Source: an uncultured Desulfobulbaceae bacterium (GTDB lineage: Bacteria; Desulfobacterota; Desulfobulbia; Desulfobulbales; BM004). From it: DNA of 64,000 bases. The stretch is from contig CAMYKS010000002.1 in the NCBI GenBank assembly GCA_947259115.1, positions 1 through 64,000 on the forward strand, in the 5' to 3' direction. Of the stretch, positions 1 to 6,873 are shown piece by piece. Position 1 is the stretch's first letter; every line of letters begins with the position of its first letter. The notes beneath the pieces are model-generated. The model was given only the letters and a program-made list of their open reading frames with translations, did not search any database and was not told the DNA's origin. Both the position numbers and the translations under genes were made by a program.

Positions 1-96
1 CAAGCATGCCCATGTAGGAACCGGCAGGAACATGCCGGGTACTCTCGGTAGCCGTAACTACCTTAATACACTCAAATTATGCGACTTCGTGTCGCA
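1..96 (-). other. Start of a third cassette or a structured RNA, cut by the window edge
   Basis: Read on the minus strand, this stretch follows the attC core and folds into three clear hairpins within 100 bases. The arms are GCGAC/GTCGC, GGTAG/CTACC and CCGGCA/TGCCGG. It opens with GTGCGAC, which resembles the 5' consensus of group II introns. A short open frame starts near base 42 and runs off the edge. No product can be named. It may be a structured leader, a non-coding cassette or an intron 5' end. Confidence 0.3.
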
Positions 97-165
97 CCTC
101 AACGTTTGAACTCACTTGCAAGATGCCCGCAGGGCAGATTGTCAATGTGCAGCGCTTTGTTGGGC
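97..165 (-). other. attC-like recombination site of the second cassette
   Basis: On the cassette strand the site opens with a perfect RYYYAAC core (GCCCAAC, 165-159), seven bases after the antitoxin stop. It closes with GTTGAGG (103-97), one base off the GTTRRRY consensus. Between them an imperfect palindrome centres on TGCCC-TGC-GGGCA, with about 12 of 18 paired positions in the arms. The length of 69 bases is normal for attC. Confidence 0.6.
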
Positions 166-171
166 CTGATT

Positions 172-450
172 TTATGCAAATTCTATACGCAAACGCTTAC
201 CGATTACATGCGCGGCTCGCTCTAATGTTTGAAGAGTAATGGATGTATTCTGGGGGTCAAGGAGTCTTTCCAGCGATGAGCGACTGGTCTTCATTTGCCG
301 TGCCATGGCTGCTTTTGAAATGTGCTGTTTTTCCATTATCTGAGAGACTTGATATGCAATTACACGCTTTACAGCTATGGCCTCAGTTTCAGCCAGAATT
401 CCTTCATCTTCCAAAAAATCATCAAAACTGCTTCCTATATGTTTATTCAT
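172..450 (-). CDS. Xre-family antitoxin (HigA-like), second cassette
   Basis: This is a 92-residue helix-turn-helix protein. The HTH lies at about residues 45-75 (KAAMARQMKTSRSSLERLL), followed by a short C-terminal dimer-like segment. It overlaps the upstream toxin gene by 8 bases, so the order is toxin then antitoxin, as in HigBA modules. Family knowledge says it neutralises the toxin and represses their shared promoter. A palindrome at 806-821 ahead of the toxin could be its operator. The stop codon lies only a few bases before the attC core, which makes the cassette compact. Confidence 0.8.
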   Translation of the reverse strand: MNKHIGSSFDDFLEDEGILAETEAIAVKRVIAYQVSQIMEKQHISKAAMARQMKTSRSSLERLLDPQNTSITLQTLERAAHVIGKRLRIEFA

Positions 451-796
451 TTCGACCTCCTAATGTAGCCATCCGCTGCTTGGCAAGTTTTAGATCATTT
501 GCCGGAGTTTTTTGTGATTTTTTAACAAACCCATGCAACAAAACCATCATTCCCTCGTAGGCTGTAAAGATAACTCTTGCTATTTTTTTGTCCAATTGGA
601 TGCGAACTTCCCATAATCCTTTATCAATTTTTCGAACCAGGGGCATACCTAAAGGCCAACCGAGTTGAACAGTTTTAATATCCTCCCCAATTATTCTACG
701 TTCCTCTTTGTCCAGACCTTTCAACCATTCTCTTACTGGTTCTGATCCTGCGTTAGTTCGATAGAATACGACCCGCAAGATAATATTTGAATTCAT
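443..796 (-). CDS. RelE/HigB-like toxin (Gp49 / phage-derived family)
   Basis: This 117-residue protein has the pattern of the HigB/Gp49-like mRNA interferases (PF05973). The N-terminal strand is followed by EPVREWLKGL, then WPLGMPLVRKI with LWEVRI, then VIFTAYEG and LLHGFVKKSQKTP. The final stretch is a strong family signature (HGF.KK...TP). The start is set at 796 because a longer frame from 823 would place the operator-like palindrome inside the coding region. There is no strong ribosome-binding site. It is translated just before its antitoxin and presumably cleaves ribosome-bound mRNA when free. Confidence 0.8.
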   Translation of the reverse strand: MNSNIILRVVFYRTNAGSEPVREWLKGLDKEERRIIGEDIKTVQLGWPLGMPLVRKIDKGLWEVRIQLDKKIARVIFTAYEGMMVLLHGFVKKSQKTPANDLKLAKQRMATLGGRNE

Positions 797-805
797 GGTC
801 AAAGC

Positions 806-821
806 GTACCATAATTGGTAC
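806..821. promoter_or_regulatory. Palindromic operator candidate of the second cassette TA pair
   Basis: GTACCA and TGGTAC arms flank a four-base centre, ten bases upstream of the toxin start. A TTGACA-like hexamer lies just beyond (minus strand). This position and symmetry fit an autorepression operator bound by an Xre antitoxin. No binding has been shown. Confidence 0.4.
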
Positions 822-877
822 AAATGTCAATAGTAATGGATTAGGAGGTTTTTTTTGCTCAGTATTTATTTTTTGCG

Positions 878-967
878 GCCCAACGGCAGAAATCAGGCGC
901 GGGCCAAAAGACATGCCGCGTCAGCGCCGCCGCGCTCCTTCCCGTCGCCTGAATTGACTTGATATGC
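878..967 (-). other. attC recombination site of the first cassette
   Basis: On the cassette strand the site ends with a perfect GTTGGGC core (884-878). It opens with a degenerate core, GCATATC (967-961). Perfect 7-base arms at 946-952 and 893-899 form the characteristic outer stem, with a GC-rich inner stem between them. The length is 90 bases. It separates the two TA cassettes exactly where an attC is expected. Confidence 0.65.
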
Positions 968-983
968 CATGTTTTACTACCAT

Positions 984-1289
984 TCAGACAAGTGCTTGAA
1001 GCCCTTTTCTTTCTATGATGTCTAGTAATTTCTGTGAAGCTCCTGTAGGCTTTTTATTGCCTTGTTCCCATTTTTGGACAGTAGAGGGACTTATGTTGAA
1101 AATTGAAGCTAAGGCTGCCTGACTAAGCCGAAACCTTTTTCTGATAGAAATAATTTGTTCAGGAGTATATTCATGAACATCTGGAATACATAGAGTCTCA
1201 ATATTTCTCATGGTGATTTCGTCAACCACTCCACTTTTATTTAAGTCCTTGATAGTGCTTGTTATTGATTTTGCGATTGATTTTCTCAT
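984..1289 (-). CDS. HTH antitoxin (NadS/HigA-like), first cassette
   Basis: This 101-residue protein has a C-terminal Xre-type helix-turn-helix at about residues 45-90, carrying RFRLSQAALASIF and STVQKWEQGNKKP. This is the typical layout of NadS/HigA-type antitoxins that pair with RelE toxins of PF06296. The start ATG overlaps the toxin stop as ATGA (1286-1289), which indicates coupled translation and a matched pair. Its likely role is toxin neutralisation and autoregulation. It is the cassette nearest to intI, which normally means the most recently inserted or best expressed position. Confidence 0.82.
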   Translation of the reverse strand: MRKSIAKSITSTIKDLNKSGVVDEITMRNIETLCIPDVHEYTPEQIISIRKRFRLSQAALASIFNISPSTVQKWEQGNKKPTGASQKLLDIIERKGLQALV

Positions 1290-1654
1290 GGTTGCACCTC
1301 CATAAAATCTCCTGCCTGCAAAGCAATTATTATTTGCTTGTCAGTCAGGCCGAGTAGGATTTTTGCAAATTCTTTCAAAGCGATAAGCTCTTTATTTGAT
1401 AGATTAGATTTTTCGTTTTTTGCGAAGCCATGGACATATATCGCCTTGTCACCCTTTTTGTAGCAGACTATTGTTCTGCCGCTACGACTTTTTCCTTTGC
1501 CTTTAAACCGAATTCTCTTTTTGTAAATATGGCCGCCTAAATTTGCTTCATATTTGCCTAAGCGGATTTCCTCAAGTGCTCTATGTAATTCATGCTCCGG
1601 AATATTTTGCTTTGCTGCCCACTTTGCAAAATGTTTTGTCATTAAATTCTTCAT
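1286..1654 (-). CDS. RelE-family toxin (PF06296-like)
   Basis: This is a 122-residue basic protein with the PF06296 pattern. An N-terminal helix carries HFAKWAAKQNI. It is followed by ALEEIRLGKYEANLGGHIYKKRI, here split by charged turns, then GRTIVCYKKGDKAIYVHGFAKNE and a C-terminal helix. The HGFAKNEKSNLS element is typical of the family. A promoter at 1661-1689 would start transcription at or next to the ATG, so translation may be leaderless or begin at Met5 (position 1642). It is the first gene of the first cassette and overlaps its antitoxin by four bases. Confidence 0.8.
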   Translation of the reverse strand: MKNLMTKHFAKWAAKQNIPEHELHRALEEIRLGKYEANLGGHIYKKRIRFKGKGKSRSGRTIVCYKKGDKAIYVHGFAKNEKSNLSNKELIALKEFAKILLGLTDKQIIIALQAGDFMEVQP

Positions 1655-1660
1655 ACTTTT

Positions 1661-1689
1661 ACTATAGCACCGAGTGACACACTTTGCAA
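1661..1689 (-). promoter_or_regulatory. Sigma-70-like promoter driving the first TA cassette
   Basis: TTGCAA (1684-1689) and TATAGT (1661-1666) are separated by exactly 17 bases on the minus strand. The predicted start point falls within a few bases of the toxin ATG at 1654. It could be a cassette-borne promoter or the integron Pc. Confidence 0.55.
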
Positions 1690-1751
1690 GTTATAGTCTT
1701 GTTACCTTAAGGAGATATTTTGGGGGCATATCAATTTATTATTGTGACAAA

Positions 1752-1878
1752 TTTCGTTAATATCCAATATAGAGGGTAAAATGCCGACAAATGGCGTGAA
1801 TATCCTGTAATACTGGATATTGCCGACATATTTCTTTTATATCTTGTATTACTTGAAATTGCCGAAAATTTTCGTTAA
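1752..1878. repeat. Three degenerate ~39-bp tandem repeats between intI and the first cassette
   Basis: Three units with a 39-40 base period share an AATATCC-like element followed by GCCGAMA: 1759-1789, 1799-1828 and 1838-1867. The second and third match at 24 of 30 positions. The second contains an AATATCC/GGATATT palindrome. TTTCGTTAA bounds the block on both sides (1752-1760 and 1870-1878). In integrons this zone holds attI and the integrase accessory-binding sites. Assigning the repeats to attI is an inference. Confidence 0.55.
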
Positions 1879-2040
1879 ATAACAAATTCACACTATTTTT
1901 TTATTTTGAGCCCAATTTAAGGATGTTTCGACCATCCTTATGTAATTTCTTTACAGTATACCTACCTGTTTTTCAAATAAAATAACTTTTTAGGAATACT
2001 AGTAAAATACTAGGTGTTGCCGCATGGTTGCGCCTTGTTT

Positions 2041-2069
2041 TTGTTCTTGTTGGTTTAATTAATTATATA
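2041..2069 (+). promoter_or_regulatory. Candidate promoter of intI
   Basis: TTGTTC and TATATA are separated by 17 bases. The ATG follows 22 bases downstream of the -10 hexamer, with an AAGAGG ribosome-binding site between. The -35 match is weak. A direct repeat, AATACTAGT/AATACTAGG (about 1995-2014), lies just upstream and might be an operator. Confidence 0.35.
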
Positions 2070-2090
2070 AAATCAAGAGGTTAAAGAAAA

Positions 2091-3068
2091 ATGGGCCTAA
2101 TGAAAAAACCGCCAAAACTACTAGATCAAGCTAGGGGTATCATACGGAGAAAGCATTATAGTTTTCGCACGGAGGAAACATATATCAACTGGATGAAGCG
2201 CTATATATTTTTTCATGACAAGAAGCACCCAAAGGACATGGGGGTGGTGGAAATAGAAAGGTTTCTAACGCATCTTGCTGTCAAGGAGAAAGTTTCAGCA
2301 GCAACACAAAACCAGGCTTTCAATGCGCTTCTGTTTCTCTATCGGGAAGTCCTGGGAATATCCATGGAAGGAAAGAAGATAAATGCTATTCGAGCTAAAA
2401 GGAAACAAAACATCCCGGTCGTTCTCTCAAAGGACGAGGTGAAAGCCATATTGACCCTGATGTCCGGGACGCAGCAGATCATGGCTCGCCTGCTGTATGG
2501 GGGCGGGTTGCGGGTCATGGAGTGCGTACGGCTGCGCGTGCATGATATTGATTTTGAGATGAATGAAGTTGTGGTGCGCAACGGCAAAGGCTTCAAAGAC
2601 AGGTTGACCATATTGCCGGAAACAGTGAAGAGCGATTTAGAGGAGCAAATCGAGCGTGTGCGGATAGTTCATTTAAATGATATCAAAACCGGTTTCGGTT
2701 CTGTATATCTGCCCAATGCCCTTGAACGTAAATACAGGAATGCCCATAAGGAACTGGGTTGGCAGTTCTTATTTCCTGCATCAAACATAGCCAGAGACCC
2801 TCGTACAAAGGTAAAACGACGACATCATATCCATGAGTCAGCCTTACAGAAGGCGGTGAAGCGTGCTGCCAGGAGGGCGGGTATTGTAAAAAGAGTGACG
2901 CCGCACACCCTGCGGCATTCCTTTGCCACCCATCTGCTCATGGACGGCTCCGACATCCGCACGGTGCAGGAACTGCTCGGGCACAAGGACGTGTCCACCA
3001 CCATGATCTATACCCATGTGTTACGGCAGAAGGGTGTCAGGCCGGTGAAAAGCCCCCTTGATGTTTAG
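2091..3068 (+). CDS. intI: Integron integrase (tyrosine recombinase)
   Basis: This 325-residue tyrosine recombinase has an N-terminal SAM-like core-binding domain (about 10-95) and a catalytic domain (about 108-320). The catalytic residues are R141, H272, R275, H298 and the nucleophile Y307. The IntI-specific insert that separates integron integrases from XerC/D is present at about 210-255 (GWQFLFPA, then RRHHIHES). The end [10 protein letters not shown] is also typical. It recombines attI with the folded bottom strand of attC sites. Cassettes lie on the other side of its promoter and read away from it. It converges with the MoeA gene 12 bases beyond its stop. It is full length and looks functional. 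Confidence 0.95.
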   Translation: MGLMKKPPKLLDQARGIIRRKHYSFRTEETYINWMKRYIFFHDKKHPKDMGVVEIERFLTHLAVKEKVSAATQNQAFNALLFLYREVLGISMEGKKINAIRAKRKQNIPVVLSKDEVKAILTLMSGTQQIMARLLYGGGLRVMECVRLRVHDIDFEMNEVVVRNGKGFKDRLTILPETVKSDLEEQIERVRIVHLNDIKTGFGSVYLPNALERKYRNAHKELGWQFLFPASNIARDPRTKVKRRHHIHESALQKAVKRAARRAGIVKRVTPHTLRHSFATHLLMDGSDIRTVQELLGHKDVSTTMIYTHVLRQKGVRPVKSPLDV

Positions 3069-3080
3069 CTGGTAATAAAG

Positions 3081-5009
3081 CTACTGCTCGTACATGACCG
3101 TGCCGCAGTCCCTCAGGTCATAGCCGCCGAGGCTTTTAACCGTTTGCTTGAACTCCTCATTTTCCTTGATGGTCTGCAACAGGGCGATTACCTTGGGATC
3201 ATTAAGATATGCCTTGGGCAGGATGAGGTCGTAGCGCTCTTCGGCCACGGGGACAAAGTCCAGGTCCAGCGCCACGGCAGCAGCCCTGATTGCCAAACCG
3301 GTGTCGGCATTGTTGCTGGCAACGGCCGAGGCCACGTTCATGTGGGTGTATTCCTCACGGTCATAACCGTTCACCTCTTCGGGATTGATGCTGAGCCTGT
3401 TTAAATGCATATCGGTGAGCAGCCTGGTGCCGGCCCCGCGCTGGCGGTTGATAAAGCGTACATCCTCACGTGTCAGGTCGCTGAAATCCCTGATGTTGAG
3501 TGGATTGTCCCTGGGGACCAGAAAACCCTGTTCCCTGTAGGTCAGGTTAATGAGCTGCAGGGGGATGTCAGGCAGGAACCGCTTGATAAAGGCAATATTG
3601 TATTCGCCGGTTTCTTCGTCCAGCAGATGGGTGCCGGCCAGGTGCGCTTCGCCGCGTCTTATGGCCATGATGCCCCCCATGGAGCCTACATGGGCTGAGG
3701 AAAGACGGCAGATGGGACGCAATCGGTGCAGGAGGTTGGCCAGCACATCCAGAATATTGTCATGGGAGCCGATAAAGACCAGGGTATTTTGTATTTCATG
3801 TTCGTCGCGCAAAAGCTCTATCAAAACCTTTTCACCTGCCCCTAATCCTTCACTGTTAGCCCCTACAGTAAGAAAACCGTCGGCCTGCACCAGGGACATG
3901 ACAGCCCCGGCACCGCGGCCGCCGGGCGTTGCCATCATGACATCATCCACCTGGCCCAGTTTCACCCTGATAAATTCTTTCACCCCTAGTTTTGATGACA
4001 GCGGCCGGGCCAGGGTGGCTTCGAGTAGACGGGGAGGTGAGGATTGGGCACCGAGAAGAGAGTCTGCCAGGTTTCTGACAAAGAGGTTCAGGGTTAGAAC
4101 TGCGGAGATTGTATACCCCGGAAGGCCAATGACCGGTTTGCCGCCAACAATGCCCAGAATAACAGGCTTGCCCGGTCTGATATTGACACCGTGCAGCACA
4201 ACTTCTCCCAGCTCGCCGATCACCCCGGCTGTATGATCCCTGGACCCGGCGGAAGCTCCTGCGTTTACAATGACAAGATCATACTTGGCAACAGCATCAG
4301 AGATGGCTTTTTTAAGCGCTTCGGGCTTATCAATAATTATGGGGCTCCGTTCTGCCTGCAGTCCCCATTCGGTTAAATAGCCGGCCAGGACACGGCTGTT
4401 GAATTCTATGATATTGCCTGCTTGTAATGATTCTCCTGGCTGCACCAGTTCGCTGCCTGTGGGGATAACCATAGCGGTGGGGATTTTGTGAACCTGTATC
4501 GCTGTAAGACCGGTGGCCAGCATGGCCCCGAGGTCGATTGGCCGGATCCTGTGGCCGTCAGGCAGGATAAGCTCAGTGGTGACAATATCTTCACCGATGG
4601 TGCGCACATGCTTCCAGGGCGTGACCGGGGCTATTATCTCAACAGTTTTGTCGTCAACGGGCTGGACATCCTCCACCATGATAACTGCATTAAATTTATC
4701 CTCCAGAACGTTGCCGGTATTCATCCATTCAAACTGCTCGTGCAGGGTGAGCCGGACAGGTGTTGCCTCGCCGGCGCCTATGGTATCCTGGAAGCGGACG
4801 CCGATGCCGTCCATGGCAGAAGCGTTATAAAAAGGGGAGGAGAGGCGGGCAAAGACCGGTTCCGCCGTGATACGCCCAAGGGATTCGTCGATGCTTACGG
4901 TTTCGCTTTCCAGCTGGTTGAGACAGCCGGTTTCTGGAAGTTTTTGTTTCCAGAGCGCCAGGGCCTCTTCCAGGTTCATATTGTCAATGTAGATGTTTCT
5001 TTTGTTCAT
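3081..5009 (-). CDS. MoeA-like molybdotransferase fused to a periplasmic-binding-protein-like domain
   Basis: This is a protein of about 642 residues. Residues 1-400 form a MoeA module (N-terminal domain with YNASAMDGIGV, MoCF domain with the GxSxG-like loop NAGASAG, and GLPGYTISA). Residues 415-640 form a PBP-like domain (PF12727 type), carrying RQRGAGTR and SNNADTGLAIRAAA. MoeA inserts molybdate or tungstate into adenylylated molybdopterin. The fused domain is thought to bind a small ligand, perhaps the metal oxyanion. The start is set at 5009; 4979 is an alternative, and neither has a strong ribosome-binding site. A second, separate MoeA lies next to it, so the two may divide the work by metal or client enzyme. 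Confidence 0.85.
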   Translation of the reverse strand: MNKRNIYIDNMNLEEALALWKQKLPETGCLNQLESETVSIDESLGRITAEPVFARLSSPFYNASAMDGIGVRFQDTIGAGEATPVRLTLHEQFEWMNTGNVLEDKFNAVIMVEDVQPVDDKTVEIIAPVTPWKHVRTIGEDIVTTELILPDGHRIRPIDLGAMLATGLTAIQVHKIPTAMVIPTGSELVQPGESLQAGNIIEFNSRVLAGYLTEWGLQAERSPIIIDKPEALKKAISDAVAKYDLVIVNAGASAGSRDHTAGVIGELGEVVLHGVNIRPGKPVILGIVGGKPVIGLPGYTISAVLTLNLFVRNLADSLLGAQSSPPRLLEATLARPLSSKLGVKEFIRVKLGQVDDVMMATPGGRGAGAVMSLVQADGFLTVGANSEGLGAGEKVLIELLRDEHEIQNTLVFIGSHDNILDVLANLLHRLRPICRLSSAHVGSMGGIMAIRRGEAHLAGTHLLDEETGEYNIAFIKRFLPDIPLQLINLTYREQGFLVPRDNPLNIRDFSDLTREDVRFINRQRGAGTRLLTDMHLNRLSINPEEVNGYDREEYTHMNVASAVASNNADTGLAIRAAAVALDLDFVPVAEERYDLILPKAYLNDPKVIALLQTIKENEEFKQTVKSLGGYDLRDCGTVMYEQ

Positions 5010-5021
5010 AAGTGACGTGAA

Positions 5022-5275
5022 AGGGTTCAAGGGGCCGAGGGGCCAAGGTTTGTCTGCATACGAAGCTGCAGACGATTGACACAAGGATTCAACGATAAAG
5101 ACTAAAAACTTATGAGTGCGAACTTAAGGTTTTTTTTAGTGATGTTTTTATTCTTGTTTCTATTATATGGGGCTCATAAGGTCAATTGCCTTTATATCAT
5201 GCAACTTATTATTTTGTTCTGAAGTCTGTTTATCTTTTACCCTCGACCCCTCGAAACCTTGGAATCTTGAACCCT
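5022..5275. repeat. Spacer bounded by 10-bp inverted repeats (MITE-like), copy 1
   Basis: AGGGTTCAAG (5022-5031) and CTTGAACCCT (5266-5275) are perfect inverted termini. Just inside both ends lies a low-complexity run of short units such as GGGGCCGAGG and its complement. The interior is AT-rich and has a perfect hairpin (GTCTGCA/TGCAGAC, 5052-5073). A similar element lies at 6613-6873. No coding potential was seen. Confidence 0.45.
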
Positions 5276-5281
5276 GTCTTT

Positions 5282-6559
5282 CTAATCAAACAACCTCACC
5301 TCCACCATCTCCCCCTCCTTCAATCCTTGCAGTTTTTCAGCAATTTCAATATAGCCGTGCGCTTTGACCATGGTGGACAGGGCCCCTGATTTGCCCAGGA
5401 TTGGAAACGTTTCCGGTTCCTTGCCCGCAGAGATTTTTACCTGCACCCTGACGAAGTCGGTGCGGCCGGAGGCTGAGTTCAGATTGCGCCTGAGACGCGC
5501 ATATATTATGCGATGTTGGGGCAGATTATCGTCAGCAAGGCCTGAGACATGGATAATTGCCGGGCGCACAAAAAGGTCAAAGGAGACAGAAGCTGAAACA
5601 GGGTGTCCCGGCAGGCCAAAAATCATGGTATCGTCAGCCCGGGCAATTATGACGGGTTTGCCCGGTTTGACAGCTACGCCATGGACAATGATGCCGGGAG
5701 AACCCATCTTTTCAATAACTTTTTCTCCCAGGTCACGAACCCCCACGGAACTGGAGCCGGATAACAGGACAATATCGTTGGCTGCTGTAGCCTTCCGCAC
5801 CATACCGGTTAAACTCTCTTCGTCATCAGTTGCTATGCCGTAGAAGGTTGGCTTTGCATTGAGAAGTCTTATCTGGGCAGCTAGGCTGACACTGTTCGTA
5901 TCCCGGATTTTGCCCGGCACAGGAGCCGTGTCAAAAGGAATTATTTCATCGCCGGTGGATATGACGCCTACGTGGACTCTCCGAAATACAGCTATATTTT
6001 CAATGCCGACTCCGGCGAGCAGCCCCATGTCCTGAGGGCGGAGCCGATGCCCGGCAGGAAGCAGAATCTCGCTTGCTCCAATATCCTCACCAGCATTAAT
6101 GATATTAGTGCCAGTGGCAACCGCTTGCACGACTTCGATCATGGAGTCATCAATTGCAACGGTATGCTCCAGCATGACCACCGCATCGGTGCCGGGCGGC
6201 AGGATGCCGCCGGTGGCAATGGCATAACAGGCCCCCGGTTGTGGACCATGCTCGGGAAATTCACCCATGCAAACCTCGCCGCTAACTTCCAGGTAGGCCG
6301 GCAATTTTTCACTGGCCCCGAAAGTGTCCTTTGCTCTGACCGCATAGCCGTCCATGGTTGAGCGGGGGTAGGGCGGCAGGTTCTCAGGGGCGAAGATATC
6401 CTCGGCGCAGATGCGGCCCAATGTTTCAGCAAGGGGCAGCGTAGTCTTTTCGCCAGGGCAGGGAACCAGATTTTCCTGCAGGAGCTGCAAAGCCCTTTCA
6501 AGGCTAACGGTATCCGTACGGCCCAGCATGTCGCGGTTATGTTTGGTGGGGGAGTTCAT
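5282..6559 (-). CDS. moeA: Molybdopterin molybdenumtransferase
   Basis: This 425-residue protein has the usual MoeA length and domain order: TMDGYAVRA near residue 70, GVISTGDEI near 200, the MoCF loop LLSGSSSVG near 265, and GLPGHPVSASV near 318, followed by the C-terminal beta domain. It catalyses metal insertion into molybdopterin-AMP, the last step before bis-MGD formation for enzymes such as the formate dehydrogenase encoded downstream in coordinate. The common SGGxSxG loop is SGSSSVG here, a mild variation. It sits between two inverted-repeat spacers and is not tightly coupled to its neighbours. Confidence 0.92.
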   Translation of the reverse strand: MNSPTKHNRDMLGRTDTVSLERALQLLQENLVPCPGEKTTLPLAETLGRICAEDIFAPENLPPYPRSTMDGYAVRAKDTFGASEKLPAYLEVSGEVCMGEFPEHGPQPGACYAIATGGILPPGTDAVVMLEHTVAIDDSMIEVVQAVATGTNIINAGEDIGASEILLPAGHRLRPQDMGLLAGVGIENIAVFRRVHVGVISTGDEIIPFDTAPVPGKIRDTNSVSLAAQIRLLNAKPTFYGIATDDEESLTGMVRKATAANDIVLLSGSSSVGVRDLGEKVIEKMGSPGIIVHGVAVKPGKPVIIARADDTMIFGLPGHPVSASVSFDLFVRPAIIHVSGLADDNLPQHRIIYARLRRNLNSASGRTDFVRVQVKISAGKEPETFPILGKSGALSTMVKAHGYIEIAEKLQGLKEGEMVEVRLFD

Positions 6560-6612
6560 GAAAAATGTTACTATTAATGATCAGTCATCTGATGATCTTT
6601 ATACTTTTATGT

Positions 6613-6873
6613 TAGGTTTCAAGGTTCCGAGGTTCCGAGGTTCCAAGGTGCCGAGGGGTCAAGGGTTAAAACTTTTTTTCATTTCTCTAACTTCCCTATA
6701 ATCCTTTACCCTTAAAAAAACTTTAGTCACTTATGTTTTTTCTCTATATTTTTCCTTCAGTTTTCAACCTTCAACATCCAATATCTTATACTTGACATTC
6801 AAAGTTGAACGTTCGATGTTCGACGTTAATTTTTTGTCCTTTTCCTTCCGACCCCTCGACCCCTTGAAACCTA
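6613..6873. repeat. Spacer bounded by 12-bp inverted repeats (MITE-like), copy 2
   Basis: TAGGTTTCAAGG (6613-6624) and CCTTGAAACCTA (6862-6873) are perfect 12-base inverted termini. Tandem GAGGTTCC-type units follow inside the left end, and GACCCCTCGACCCC lies inside the right end. The right terminus supplies the stop codon of fdhD (6871-6873). Internal text near 6795-6830 repeats GTTGAACGTTCGATGTTCGACG-like units in short pieces. It resembles the element at 5022-5275 in design and length. Confidence 0.5.

Larger units (their letters stand above)
1..3068. mobile_element. Chromosomal integron, intI end with toxin-antitoxin cassettes
   Basis: An integron integrase gene reads rightward from 2091, and gene cassettes read leftward from it, the usual divergent layout. 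Two cassettes are complete in the window (about 1690-878 and 877-97). Each carries one type II toxin-antitoxin pair and ends in an attC-like site (878-967 and 97-165). A third cassette begins near 96 and leaves the window. TA cassettes are common in sedentary chromosomal integrons, where they are thought to stabilise the array. The attI site was not identified base by base. The boundaries are inferred from the attC core motifs. Confidence 0.75.

Noticed and set aside
2041-2090. SOS-type LexA box controlling intI
   Set aside because: A CTG-N10-CAG box was looked for between 1880 and 2090. Only CAG...CTG in the reverse arrangement near 1956-1970 was seen, so regulation by LexA is not supported.
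3550-4236. Plus-strand frame of 228 residues opposite the MoeA fusion gene
   Set aside because: It is rich in Arg, Ser and Pro with no domain signature, and lies antisense to a clear MoeA coding region.
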